Assembly: GCF_029633865.1 (NCBI RefSeq)
Contig: NW_026611535.1
Location: 497,501-561,500 of the forward strand
Length of the DNA: 64,000 nucleotides
Direction of reading: 5' to 3'
Origin: Lampris incognitus
Taxonomy: Eukaryota; Chordata; Actinopteri; Lampriformes; Lampridae
The notes under the pieces are model-generated. The model was not told the origin of the DNA and made no database searches. It saw nothing but the letters and a program-made list of their open reading frames with translations. This document shows, in pieces, positions 30,942-40,854 of this stretch (position 1 is its first letter; each line of letters starts with the position of its first letter). The position numbers and the translations under genes were made by a program.

Positions 30942-32317
30942 GGACAATTTTTATTCCCAAATATGTAAATGTGTCTGTTGGGTTGAAGGTAGAAGCATAA
31001 ACAAGACCATTCTTCCTCTCTCTTTCATTCAGTAACGTTATAGATGATTTGGAGTAATTAACTTTATAACCGGATATTTTCCCAAATGTTTCAATAAGGC
31101 TTAGGAGCGCTGGGATAGATTTATGCAGATTTTTAAGCATTAATATCACATCATCGGCGAAGAGTGCTACCCTGTGCTCCAGATGTCCCTATCGAATTCC
31201 ATAAATATCGCTGTCAGTCCTCGCCGCTATAGCAAATGGTTCTATCGCTAGGATAAAAAGTAAAGGCCATAAAGGGCTCCCTTGAGGGCAACTTCTACAA
31301 ATGTTAAAAGGTTTAGAAACCTTACTATTCGTCAAAACTTCTGCAGTAAGCCCTGTACAAAGCAATCTTACCCATTTGATAAATGTATCCCCAAAGCCAA
31401 ATCGTGTGAACACCTCAAACAGATAAGGCCATTCAACACGGTCGAAGGCCTTCTCTGCATCAAGTGAAAGTAAGGCCGTGTCAGGCGCCTCCCTCTGACT
31501 GTATAAAATATTGAGCACTCGTCTAACGTTATGAAAACCCTGTCTCCCTTGAATGAATCCATTCTGGTCTTCCCCCACTACTCTACGTAGAAGATCCTCC
31601 AATCTTCTTGCAAGAATTTTACAGAGTATTTTTGTACCAGAATTTAGGAGACTAATTGGATGCATATTTTCACATTTTGTATTTGGTTTCCCCGGTTTGG
31701 GGAGTAAAGTGATTAGGGCGCCCCTCATAGATGTAGGGAGAAGACCATTCTCAAAGGATTCCTGAAACATCTCCAAGAGGGGTGGTATTAATTTGGTTTG
31801 AAATTTTTTAGAAATGTCTATAGGGATGCCATCTGGACCCGCTTATTTTCCAGCCTGCATACACCCAATTGCTTCTGCAATTTCCAATGCAGTTACATCT
31901 TGATCTAATACTCTACATTCCTCTTCCGAAATGTTAGGAATATTAAGATTATCTAGGAATTGTGTTTGCGTGTCCAGATTAGGAGAGCACTCAGAGCTGT
32001 ATAATTTCCCGTAGAAGTCTCTAAAGGCTTCATTAATCTCTGTCGGGTCCACTATAGTTCTACCACTTGGGACTTCAATACAATTAATAGACCTTTATGT
32101 TTGTTGTTGTTTAATGCGCCATGCTAGAAGTTTTCCGGGCTTTCCCCCCCGATCATAGTAGGACTGTTTGAGTCTCATTAAATCAGCAGCCACTTTATTA
32201 GCTGCCAATTCATTGTACTGTGATCTAAGCAGTAGCAGTCTTGCATGAACATCTGTAGGTATATTTCTATTATTATATATTTCTGTTTCCAGTTTTTTAA
32301 TTTCCTCATCTAATGTC
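30942..32317 (-). pseudogene. L1 ORF2 reverse transcriptase part
   Basis: 31776-31189 is RT with [43 protein letters not shown] and [12 protein letters not shown]. The active-site motif reads FADD near 31155. The thumb continues to FTYLGIKIVPD at 30950. Upstream, 32052-31843 precedes a TAA in the AGK.AGPDG motif near 31841. Some substitutions in conserved motifs are evident (HPISLLN, CPQGSP). Confidence 0.88.
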
Positions 32318-32815
32318 TGTTGTGGATTTTCTTATCTTTTTAATGGGCTCTTGCCCCAGCAACCTCTGGGAAGAATAATCAGCGAACAAATATTGGAGCA
32401 AACAGGAATCTTTAATGCATCTGCAGATGGAGAGACATAAGGCCACACAGAGGTTCGTCTGTGAGGATATGCTCTAACTTGAGCTGGAGGTAGTGGTTTT
32501 TTATCGAGCAGTCCGTCGCGTCATACCCTATGTTTCTTGCATTAACCAAGGCGTTGTCTTACAAAGGAATGCGGGAAAACATCTACGTTAATCATGTCCT
32601 GTGTCTGGTGTGTGTCTGTGGGTCCGTTACCCTTATCTTTGCTGTCCCAGGCCGGAGAGGCCCTCATGATTTAGTGGCCGTGTGTGTCCGCAGTGTGTGG
32701 GATTTAGTGGCCATGTGTGTGTGTCTGCAGTGAGTGAGAAGTTTCATACACACAGAGAAGTGGAAAACTACAGAGTACATACGGAGTGCTTATGGAGTAC
32801 AATTTGTACTCCACA
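32318..32815 (-). repeat. 3' LTR of the retroelement
   Basis: 498 bp; on the minus strand it starts TGTGGAGTACAAATTG and ends ATCCACAACA. Compared with the 5' LTR it lacks about 40 bp of a GGATTTAGTGGCCATGTGTG repeat. Confidence 0.9.
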
Positions 32816-32829
32816 ATTCCCCCCTTTTG
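32816..32829 (-). promoter_or_regulatory. Polypurine tract
   Basis: On the minus strand AAAAGGGGGGAAT stands directly before the TGTGG of the 3' LTR. This is the expected primer for plus-strand DNA synthesis. Confidence 0.85.
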
Positions 32830-32912
32830 TTCATCATTGAACACCCAGAGGTAACTTAGAAATAATACTGTAAACTACTAATAAGACACGTTAGTCCCTA
32901 GCTAACGGGTCT

Positions 32913-32985
32913 GACCCTTTAGCCGAGCGGTTAGTGATGTCGCCTTGTGGTGCAGTACACCCCGTATCGAATCCCGCACCGGGCA
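32913..32985 (+). tRNA. tRNA-like sequence in the retroelement interior
   Basis: It contains a perfect A box (TAGCCGAGCGG) and a near-perfect B box (GTATCGAATCC), followed by CGCACCGGGCA. The acceptor stem pairs poorly, so it is tRNA-derived or tRNA-mimicking rather than a sure tRNA gene. It lies antisense to the retroelement, just inside the 3' LTR. Confidence 0.5.
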
Positions 32986-33149
32986 AGAAAATAACCGATT
33001 ACAATACAAATCAGCACACATTACATGCATATACAGAAATGATAAACAGACGTGAGAACAACCGTAAATGAAAGGGTTAACCAGTGTCCGTCATAAAGTA
33101 TCATTCAGACGGGGGAGTCGCTGTCATTGGAGGAGGTGTAGGAGGATTC

Positions 33150-33370
33150 AGAACCGGAGTCCTTGCGGGGGGGCGGGGAAGAGGGGAACAGCAGTGGTGG
33201 AGAGGGGGAAGACGAAACAAGGTCCCCGTCCTATTGGGCAAGGAGGTGATAATACACAAGCTGAGTAGCAATGAGGCCGTGTATCACACGCCGAACTATG
33301 GGCACGATGCAGCAGGTGAGGAGTAGCAGGACACCCAGGAAAAGTGATGCTCCTACGGCTAGGCGAGTAA
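33150..33370 (-). pseudogene. Env transmembrane-tail-like remnant
   Basis: One minus-strand frame gives a hydrophobic segment followed by basic residues (LFLGVLLLLTCCIVPIVRR), which resembles the membrane anchor of a retroviral transmembrane envelope subunit. The rest of env is missing. It follows directly on an L1 ORF1 fragment. The assignment rests on this short segment and its position before the polypurine tract. Confidence 0.45.
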
Positions 33371-33680
33371 AAGACATCAGGACCCATTATTTGCATCAGC
33401 ATCTCCGACATGGACTGCACCGGATCTTTACCGGCCTCACTGCCTTCAGGAATGTTCAGTACATGGAGATTGGCCCTCCGAGATCGGTTCTCAAGGTCGT
33501 CGGTTCGGTCCTGCAGAGACAGGTTTTGGGTTCGGAGCATTTTGATGGTGGACTCAGCTGCAGTTAAATGTTCAAAGTTGTCACTGGTTACAGACTCCAC
33601 AGAGGCAAGGCGATTTCGGACTCTCAAACCAAACCCAATTCTATGGTCTCCAGAGCTAGGGAGTTGGTGCTAGTCTCATC
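33355..33680 (-). pseudogene. L1 ORF1 fragment inside the LTR element
   Basis: The minus-strand translation reads as a coiled coil running into an RRM: NFEHLTAAESTIKMLRTQ, LENRSRRANLHVLNIPEGSE, VQSMSEMLMQIMGPDVF. This is typical of fish L1 ORF1 and differs from the ORF1 of the host L1 at 38.8-39.7 kb. It is neither preceded nor followed by other L1 sequence. Its end merges with the Env-tail-like segment. Confidence 0.75.
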
Positions 33681-33689
33681 TAGACAACC

Positions 33690-35519
33690 AGAGGGGTCTT
33701 CATGTTGGAGGATTGGCTGGGCCAGGAGCAGACCACCCTCACCTCCTCTCTCACCTGGAAGCTGACCGGGACACCTTGGAGATCACCCTCACACAGACAC
33801 AGCTCCTACAGCCGCGCTATGTGGCGGGTTGCTCTTAGTTCTGTCTAGCCGGGAGGTTGTCTTTCCGTGGAGCATACCCCGGGCCCCTGGACCCGGTACC
33901 ACGGAAGTGGGGGTGTTACTCAGCCCGTCTGGAGGAGGGGGAGGAGCAGGTGGTGACAATATCTGGAGGGAAAAACTTTCAGAGAGAAACTGCACAACAC
34001 TGAAAACACTGTCATTCTAGGATTCTGAAGATTCGTAGTCAACTTGATTCAGTGTTCTTCAGATACTTCCGCTATGATCCAAGTTCGTATCCGTTTGTTT
34101 CTTACGAAATAAAAAATCAAAGAACACTGTACAGAAGAAGGCTCACAACCATTCTAAATTTCAATTCCTCCTTCCCACTACCCCTCTTTTTACACAAGAA
34201 CAGAACACATTGTGTCAACCCATTTAACCATGAAGGACAAAAATGAAATTTTGATATGAGCAGTTTGTATGTTAGTTGTTAGTAAACCACAAACAATTTC
34301 ATGCAGTGAAATGAATCTGACTTTCATTTCATCCAAGCTGTTTACAAATGTTCTGAAGTCTGTAATGTTGTACTTATCTGAAATAAATTGTCTTTGAAAC
34401 TAAAACAGATGAGGGATGATACAGATAGTTGTCTCAGATCCTGAACGTCCAAACAAACTTAAATTAATAAAACCATAAGGTATCTTGTAAATCATTGAAA
34501 CAATGAGCTGTTTGAAGACAAAAACAAATGCCCACCACCTTAACCAAGCGAAACAACAAGAAGCCCCTTTTCAAGGCCCCAAAAAGAGGGGCGGTGGGGT
34601 TTCAAAGGAAAGAAACGCTCAATTAACAATACAAAGAAATTGATGTACTCAGCCAAAACCAAATGAATCAAACCGAAAATGAGTCTTATGAGGAGGTTCA
34701 AACTCATGGTAAAAAATAACATAAACATGGCCATAGCATAGACTTTTAAAACACATGACTCAGTAGGTTTCATTCATATTCAAATAAAATGTAATTGTCC
34801 TCCACACAAGAAATTGTCAAGAAATGAATACCCTCTTTAAAAAAAAACATCCTAAAATTCACACCTTAGTGTTGAAAAACAAAACAAATTCAATTTAACA
34901 CAGAGGAAAGCCAACATAAAAACAAATTAACCAATGGGTGTCTTCTAATGGAAAAAAAAACAACAACAGCTTAAAACAACATAACTGTGGTTTACATTGT
35001 CCCTGTTACTCTCAAGGCAACCCCCCATTCCCCCAAGGTGTGAAGTGGGTAGGCAGTTGGTTCCCAACAGTTATTCTTTAAAAAAATCTCAGTAACAGAA
35101 AGAAAAACAGAATAAATAAAATGAAAAATAAAAAACCCAAATGGATATATCACATTTTATATGAGGTACCTCGGAAAGAAAAGAAGTAGATTTCTTGAAA
35201 GGATTTGAATAAACAATGCTTCAGGTTGGTGACTTTCTAAAGCCAGTTGTTTGTCAAACAGGAACAAAAACAGGGTTGGGTCTGATAAGGATGCTAAACG
35301 AGGTGGTCTCTGAAAACCCCTCTCACACCCCAATTGTCAGGAAAACAAAAGGTTTGGAAAAGCCATAACAAAACCTCCCCCAGCTCCTATATCCCCATTT
35401 AAGCCACTGTCAAAGACTTGCAACTTCTAAACAACACAAAATGGCCAGACGGACAAACACGGAACAAACTATGAACACATACACAGACAAGTCATGTCAA
35501 CCACAAAAGTCAGTCAGGG
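33690..35519. other. Retroelement interior, unassigned
   Basis: 33690-34000 has proline- and glycine-rich short frames of no family. 34000-35440 is AT-rich and non-coding, without recognisable pol. It may be a further insertion or a replaced region. Confidence 0.4.
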
Positions 35520-35729
35520 TCAGTCAAGGCAACCCCCCCCCCCCTTTTCCATGGGCTGTCGGACTTTCATTAGTTTATTCTTGCTCAAAGTTCCTTCAAC
35601 AGGAAACCCATGACCCTGTATCCAGTCTAAAACATATTTTACCGAGTCTTCACCATATTTCCTTACCATTATCTGATAGATCGGACCCTCCATATCTATC
35701 GGGGGCAGTTTACTGCCCTTGTTACCCAT
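35520..35729 (-). pseudogene. Gag N-terminal (matrix-like) fragment
   Basis: The frame begins MGNKGSK, which fits an N-myristoylation signal, followed by a short helical-looking stretch (YGEDSVKYVLDWIQGHG) as in retroviral matrix starts. It ends after 69 codons at a C-run (35531-35541). The remainder of gag is not found. Its position downstream of the primer-binding site and leader fits gag. Confidence 0.55.
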
Positions 35730-35785
35730 TCTTCTTCATTTTATTTTTTCTCACTTAACCCTACCAGCTGACCACTTTTATTAGT

Positions 35786-35925
35786 GCGTGACCGAGGGTA
35801 AACAGCCGCTTAACGTAGCGCCGGTTCACTTGATCCTACCAGGTTATCACTTTAGAAGTGGGAAACCGAGGGTAAACACTCGCTTTACGTTGCAGGAAAC
35901 CGAGGGTAAACAACCGCTTAATTGT
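35786..35925. repeat. Three copies of ACCGAGGGTAAACA in the leader
   Basis: ACCGAGGGTAAACA followed by a CGCTTAA/CGCTTTACG string occurs at about 35791, 35867 and 35898 within the untranslated leader between primer site and gag. Confidence 0.75.
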
Positions 35926-36600
35926 GAGTGCACGACCTCATACGCGTTTGAAATGATCATTTTTGTTATGGCTCACTCACCCCCCGCCGTGGCCCGCCCA
36001 CCCCGCGCCGGCAGCCAATCGGCTCGTCAGGGCTGGCTTAGTCATCAGGGCTGGACTTAAGTTTGGTGGCCTCCCACGTGCCCGTTGTCAGTTCGTGTTG
36101 AACCTCCCCGCACCCGCAGTAGCAGCCACTCTCCTCCCACGGTCCTTTTCTCTACGAACTCATCCCAGCCCTTGGTTCATGTTTTTCCCTTGCAAAGCTT
36201 CCCCGTGGAAGTATCCTACCGTGTTCCCGTTTGGATTACCCGCGAGTTTTTTTCCCCCTTGGACTTTCCGTTTTTTCCTTGTCGCTCATTGCCTTCCGAT
36301 GTTTAACTATTTGTACGCGTAAGGAAACGCCAATTTTCGGCTAACCCCATCTCTGTCTGGTGTCGTGCGCTTGGGGTCTTCCACAAACCCTAACAATTTT
36401 ATCCTTTAAAGAATCCTGCTTACCTGTGCGATGACTGTCCCAGGGTTTTGCTGAGGGATCTCAGCGACACTGACCAAACGGACCACCCGCTTCTCCCTTT
36501 CTTCTTCTCAAACCTGGTGAGGTTATTGGGAGATCGGTGACTATGTCCTCGTCCCGAGATGATCAGTCAGCCGGTTGTCCGTTTGGCAGGCGATGTGAGA

Positions 36601-36617
36601 TCCCACTTCTGACACCA
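36601..36617 (-). promoter_or_regulatory. Primer-binding site, tRNA-Leu type
   Basis: On the minus strand TGGTGTCAGAAGTGGGA starts three bases after the 5' LTR. It is complementary to the 3' end of vertebrate tRNA-Leu (…CCCACTTCTGACACCA). Confidence 0.85.
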
Positions 36618-36620
36618 AAT

Positions 36621-37158
36621 TGTTGTGGATTTTCCTTTATCCTTTTAATGGGCTCTTGCCCCAGCAACCTCTGGGGAGAATAATCATCGGACAAATATTG
36701 GAGCAAACAGGAATCTTTAATGCATCTGCAGATGGAGAGACATAAGGCCACACAAAGGTTCGTCTGTGAGGATATGCTCTGCCTCTGAGCTGGAGGTAGT
36801 GGTTTTTTATCGAGCAGTCAGTCGCGTCATACCCTATGTTTCTTGCATTAACCAAGGTGTTGTCTTACAAAGGAATGCGGGAAAACATCTACGTTAATCA
36901 TGTCCTGTGTCTGTTGTGTGTCTGTGGGTCCGTTACCCTTATCTTTGCTGTCCCAGGCCGGAGAGGCCCTCATGATTTAGTGGCCATGTGTGTCCGCAGT
37001 GTGTAGGATTTAGTGGCCATGCGTGTGTGTCTGCAGTGTGTGGGATTTAGTGGCCATGTGTGTGTTTCCGCAGTGAGTGAGAAATTTCATACACACAGAG
37101 AAGTGGAAAACTACAGAGTACATACGGAGTGCATATGGAGTACAATTTGTACTCCACA
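36621..37158 (-). repeat. 5' LTR of the retroelement
   Basis: 538 bp, the same sequence as the 3' LTR plus one extra copy of a ~40-bp GGATTTAGTGGCCATG minisatellite unit. Confidence 0.9.
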
Positions 37159-37162
37159 TGTC

Positions 37163-38140
37163 TTCGTTTCAGGTCGTGTAGCCTTTTTCTTGGAGCTAGT
37201 GAAGGAAATGATTTGGCCCCTAATAAAGGCTTTGAAAGCCTCCCACCTTGTGCTAGCAGAAGTCTGGGACTTGTTACATTGAAAATACAGGTCAATCTGC
37301 TTATCTAAGAAATCTATGAATGTAGGATCCGCAAGCCACCCGGGTTGAAAACGCCATCTCGGGGGGCCGCACACTAAGTTATTATCTTCATAGGTCAAGG
37401 ATACTGCAGCGGGGTCAGACAGAACTTTACTACTATAATGACATTCATCTATTTTGGAGGCTAGTAGTGCTGAAACCAAAAAGTAGTCTATGCGTGAGTG
37501 AGTTCTATGATTACCGGAATAGCAGGAATATTCTACTGCGTTCGGTTTACCATGCCTCCAAACATCAAACAAGTTCAAGTCCTTCATAAAGTGGTGTATC
37601 GTCTTTCTGGACTTACTGTGGGTATCATCTAAACCAGTTGACCTGTCTTTTGAAGGATCCAACGTACTATTAAAGTCGCCAGCTATTATGTATTTCCCAG
37701 GATGATTTGAAGCAGTCAAAAACAGACTATTATAGAATTTAGAGTCATCTTCATTGGGGCCGTAAACAGTTAAGGTTTCAGATAATAACCTACCCTGGAC
37801 TATAATATACCTCCCTGCAGGGTCCTTAACTACATGCTGTACCCGTAATGGAACCGATTTATGAATTAGTATCATAACCCCTCTAGCATGAGTGGTGTAC
37901 GGAGCAGACAACACTTGACCCTGCCACCGTCTTGCTATTTTGGGAACATCCTCATCCACCATGTGTGTTTCTTGTAAAAAAACGGTTTTTGATTTCAAGG
38001 ATTTTATCCTGCTCATTACCTGCTTCACCTTTGTGAGTTTGATCAAACCTCTACAATTCCACCAAGTACGTTTTACTTTGCAACTCTCTTGACATTGATG
38101 TATGATGTATGTTATATTAGGACCCGTAGTGGAAAAGTAC
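37163..38140 (-). pseudogene. L1 ORF2 endonuclease part
   Basis: The minus-strand frame shows an APE endonuclease: TVFLQETHMVDEDV with the catalytic Glu, TVYGPNEDD, YIIAGDFNSTLDP, SRIDYFLVS. It then runs to the LTR insertion at 37162 and resumes at 32317. The usual first strand (SWNCRG-like WWNCRGL) is present near 38050, but the initiator ATG is not clear. Confidence 0.88.
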
Positions 38141-38803
38141 TTTGAGAAACCACACCCACTGATGAAAGAATAAATAATAAAATGAAACCACAAAAACCCA
38201 CCCTCAACCCCATACGAACCTAAAGTCCAGGAACTCTGGACCTCCCCTCCCATCCCACGTTTAACTAGCGCTAAAACGAATTCTCTACCTTTTCTTTTAT
38301 TCTCGCTCCAGCTCGCTGGCTTACTTTTTCTAAATACTAATCACACATAACCTCAGTAATGAACTATGCAACGCTTACAACATGTAGGCATATATAACAT
38401 TAACCACCCGAACACATACACCAACCTGGAACCCGTGCATGCAGACTGGAAGACGAGGAGAGGGAAAAGTCTGTAGCCTGGTCACAAGAGTCCGCGATGC
38501 ATTAGGCCTTCCTTCCTCCGACAGGCGCACAAACCGATGATGACTCTGTCCCTTAGGTCTAGGCCTACTTGGATGGGCCCACGTCATTTCGGCTGGTGCT
38601 TGGACATTGTCTCTCATTCAGGGTTAAGGGCATTCCACAAAAGCTGAATAGTCTAGCTATAAACGAGACTCCGTCCTGTCCAGGTAGAAAAAGAAAGCCT
38701 AAACAAAAACAAAATGGCGACACTCCGAACGCGTAGCTACATCTTTCGTGTAAATGGAAATAAAATAAAATAAAGTGGGCTTAATAGGCTACTGCGTCAG
38801 TCC
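38141..38803. other. L1 inter-ORF region
   Basis: Non-coding spacer between ORF1 and ORF2 of the minus-strand L1. Confidence 0.6.
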
Positions 38804-39699
38804 TTATCCAAGGGATTGAATAAACCTCTCCACTTCTGCTGGGGTTTGAAAGGTGTGGGGTCTCTCGTCGTGTGTTACCAGGAGCCGGGCTGGAAAGATG
38901 ATTCTGTGCTTGTGGATCCCCCTGTCTCTCAGCTTCTCCCGGACCTGGTCGTAGTCGCGCTGCATCTTGTGCACCCCAGCAGAGAGGTCCATGTGAAAAC
39001 GGACCAGCGTGTTCTTGTAAAGGACCTGTCCCTTGGTTTTGGCTGCCTTTAGTACTCGCTCCCTGTCCTTAAAGTTCATGAACCTCATGATCAATGTCCT
39101 TGGACGACCCGTGCGAGAGTCTACCGGAGCGCCGATTCTATGAGCCCGCTCCACTACCAAGCCCTCCCGCGGATCCATGTTCAGAGCCTCCGGCAACCAC
39201 TTCTCCAAACATGCAGGTGCATCCTGGCCCTCTTCTTTCTCGGTAGGCCCACCAACCTTACGTTATGTCGCCGACTCCTGCATTCCAAGTCCTGCACTTT
39301 GTCAGTAAGGCTTTTGACGGTGCTTTCCAGCGTGCTAACTCGGGATGTTAGCTTCTTCACGTCGTCCTCCACGTCACACATCCGTTGTTCGGCCTGTTCC
39401 ATGCGACCCGTGCAGTCCTGTATCTGTTTCTTTACATCCGCAATTGTCGCTTGCACTCCATCAATTTTCTTGTAAAGTCCACTTTTCAAAGACTGTATGG
39501 CTTTCATGATATCTTGGTTGCTATTCTTATCTGTGTCTAGCATTTCGTCATCTTCTTCCTCGTGGTCGTCTTCGTCGTTAGCCATATTTTCAACCTGCAT
39601 GGCGTCGCTAGCCTTTTCAGCCCCTTCCTCGTGTCGCGATTTCCTTTTCTCCTTCTCTTTCTCTCTCTTTGCCTTTTCTTTCGGGTTTTTCCCTGACAT
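38804..39699 (-). pseudogene. L1 ORF1, one frameshift
   Basis: 39699-39181 gives a lysine-rich start (MSGKNPKEKAKREKEKEKRK), an acidic stretch and a coiled coil ending in LECRSRRHNVRLVGLP. The reading then shifts at about 39215-39240 to the frame of 39208-38804, which supplies the RRM and C-terminal domain (EALNMDPREGLVVERAHRIG, FMNFKDRERVLKAAK). Apart from that shift the gene looks complete. It is a different ORF1 subfamily from the plus-strand L1. Confidence 0.85.
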
Positions 39700-39848
39700 T
39701 TTAGTTCTGGGTACTCTTATACACGTATTGCGTGACTTTGGACAAGATTCGGATTAGTATTGTAGGATTAATTTACACGGTAGCTGCAGAGCTTGAGATT
39801 TGCGACCTCCTAGTCCCTCGCCATAACCGGAAGTCCAGGTGCATACTT

Positions 39849-40133
39849 AAAAGAGTTTCTACATCGTCTTGTCTTGGAGGACACAACTTATCTTGGTGAA
39901 TCCCTGCTGGGTGATCCTCCTGCTGGGTAACAAAGATGGTTTATTGTTCCAAGAGGTCATCTCCTTTGTCCTCACCTTCTGCCAGGACCCTCCAGGACCA
40001 CTTCCCGTGACACTCAAATGGCTTTCACACCTCCCTCTGTTATCAGGCCCATACCATTTGGCATAAGAACAGGCACCTTTAAACATCCTCCTTGTCCTAC
40101 TACATACGAGCCCCCAGACATCTGTTCAAACAA
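39849..40133. other. Unassigned, between L1 and Gypsy LTR
   Basis: No gene recognised. It is the right half of the site into which the minus-strand L1 inserted. Confidence 0.4.
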
Positions 40134-40842
40134 TGTAACCATAGTATAGCTGATCTGTGATCAAAGAGGAAAAGTAAGCAACATACAGATATGAATTGCC
40201 CTCACACTGTCCAATTAGCAACGTGTAAGGTACTACGTCAACTTACATTCACTTACATTGGGTTAGTGAAGTAGAACACTCCGCTGTGTCACCTGAAGAG
40301 CGCGCTGTGTTGCACAATACCGACGACACATGTTTTTTTTTTAACAGTGACACCTTTTTTGGGTTTGATTCACAGACGAAATAGTCATTCTAGTGAAATG
40401 TTGTCATCTAAAAATGATGTTTTATGTTATATGTATCTTATGTTTTTTGTTTTTTTGTGAAGCACTGCTTCACCTGTTGTCTTATAGAAACCTCCGCTGA
40501 TAGATATATAAATATAAATGATGCCGGGGGAATAACACACAGGACATTCAAATATACATTCAGTGGCAGCTTCTCAAAGGTTGGAAGAGCTTATGACAGA
40601 CACAAAACCCTTGCCATCATCTGGTCTGCAATTGTTTGCCTTCTCGGCTCTGCATGCTCCAAAAAAAGTGGCCATAATAAACATTGTTCACTTCCTCACA
40701 TGCCATCAGCGATAAACATCCCATTCTTAAAGTGACAGTAGCATAAATGTCAACAGAAATAGGGATTATAGAGACTTGAATTGTGGTTTCTGAGTTTATA
40801 AGGATACGTCCTACACTAATACTCCTTTACCACTGGGTTACA
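40134..40842 (-). repeat. 3' LTR of the Gypsy element
   Basis: Bounded by TGTAACC at 40134 and GGGTTACA at 40842. Its right 120 bp recur at 43968-44112 (CCCATTCTTAAAGTG ... CTTTACCACYGGGTT). Confidence 0.75.
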
Positions 40843-40854
40843 CTCTTCCCCTCC

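Larger units (their letters stand above)
32318..37158 (-). mobile_element. LTR retroelement (endogenous retrovirus-like) with both LTRs
   Basis: Direct LTRs lie at 32318-32815 and 36621-37158, flanked by the 4-bp duplication TGTC (32314-32317 and 37159-37162). The primer-binding site and polypurine tract place it on the minus strand. The ~3.8 kb interior has a gag start (35729-35520), no recognisable pol, an L1 ORF1 fragment (33680-33355) and an Env-tail-like hydrophobic stretch (~33360-33270). It is therefore an internally deleted, non-autonomous copy. The LTRs are very similar apart from an extra minisatellite unit, so the insertion is younger than the host L1. Confidence 0.85.
28259..39836 (-). 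mobile_element. Minus-strand L1-type LINE, split by two LTR insertions
   Basis: The 12-bp target duplication AGGTGCATACTT occurs at 28247-28258 and 39837-39848. The right end, read on the minus strand, starts GGACTTCCGGTTATGG, a typical L1 5' end. The left end is a T-run (the poly-A tail). ORF1 is at 39699-38804, and ORF2 starts near 38140 and runs to ~28530. A solo LTR (30048-30937) and an LTR retroelement (32318-37158) interrupt ORF2. Without these the L1 is about 5.8 kb, i.e. full length. It is inactive because of several stops, one ORF1 frameshift and the two insertions. Confidence 0.92.

Noticed and set aside
37111..37290. Continuation of the L1 endonuclease frame into the LTR up to 37111
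   Set aside because: The last ~16 codons are LTR sequence read through after the insertion site at 37162, not part of ORF2.
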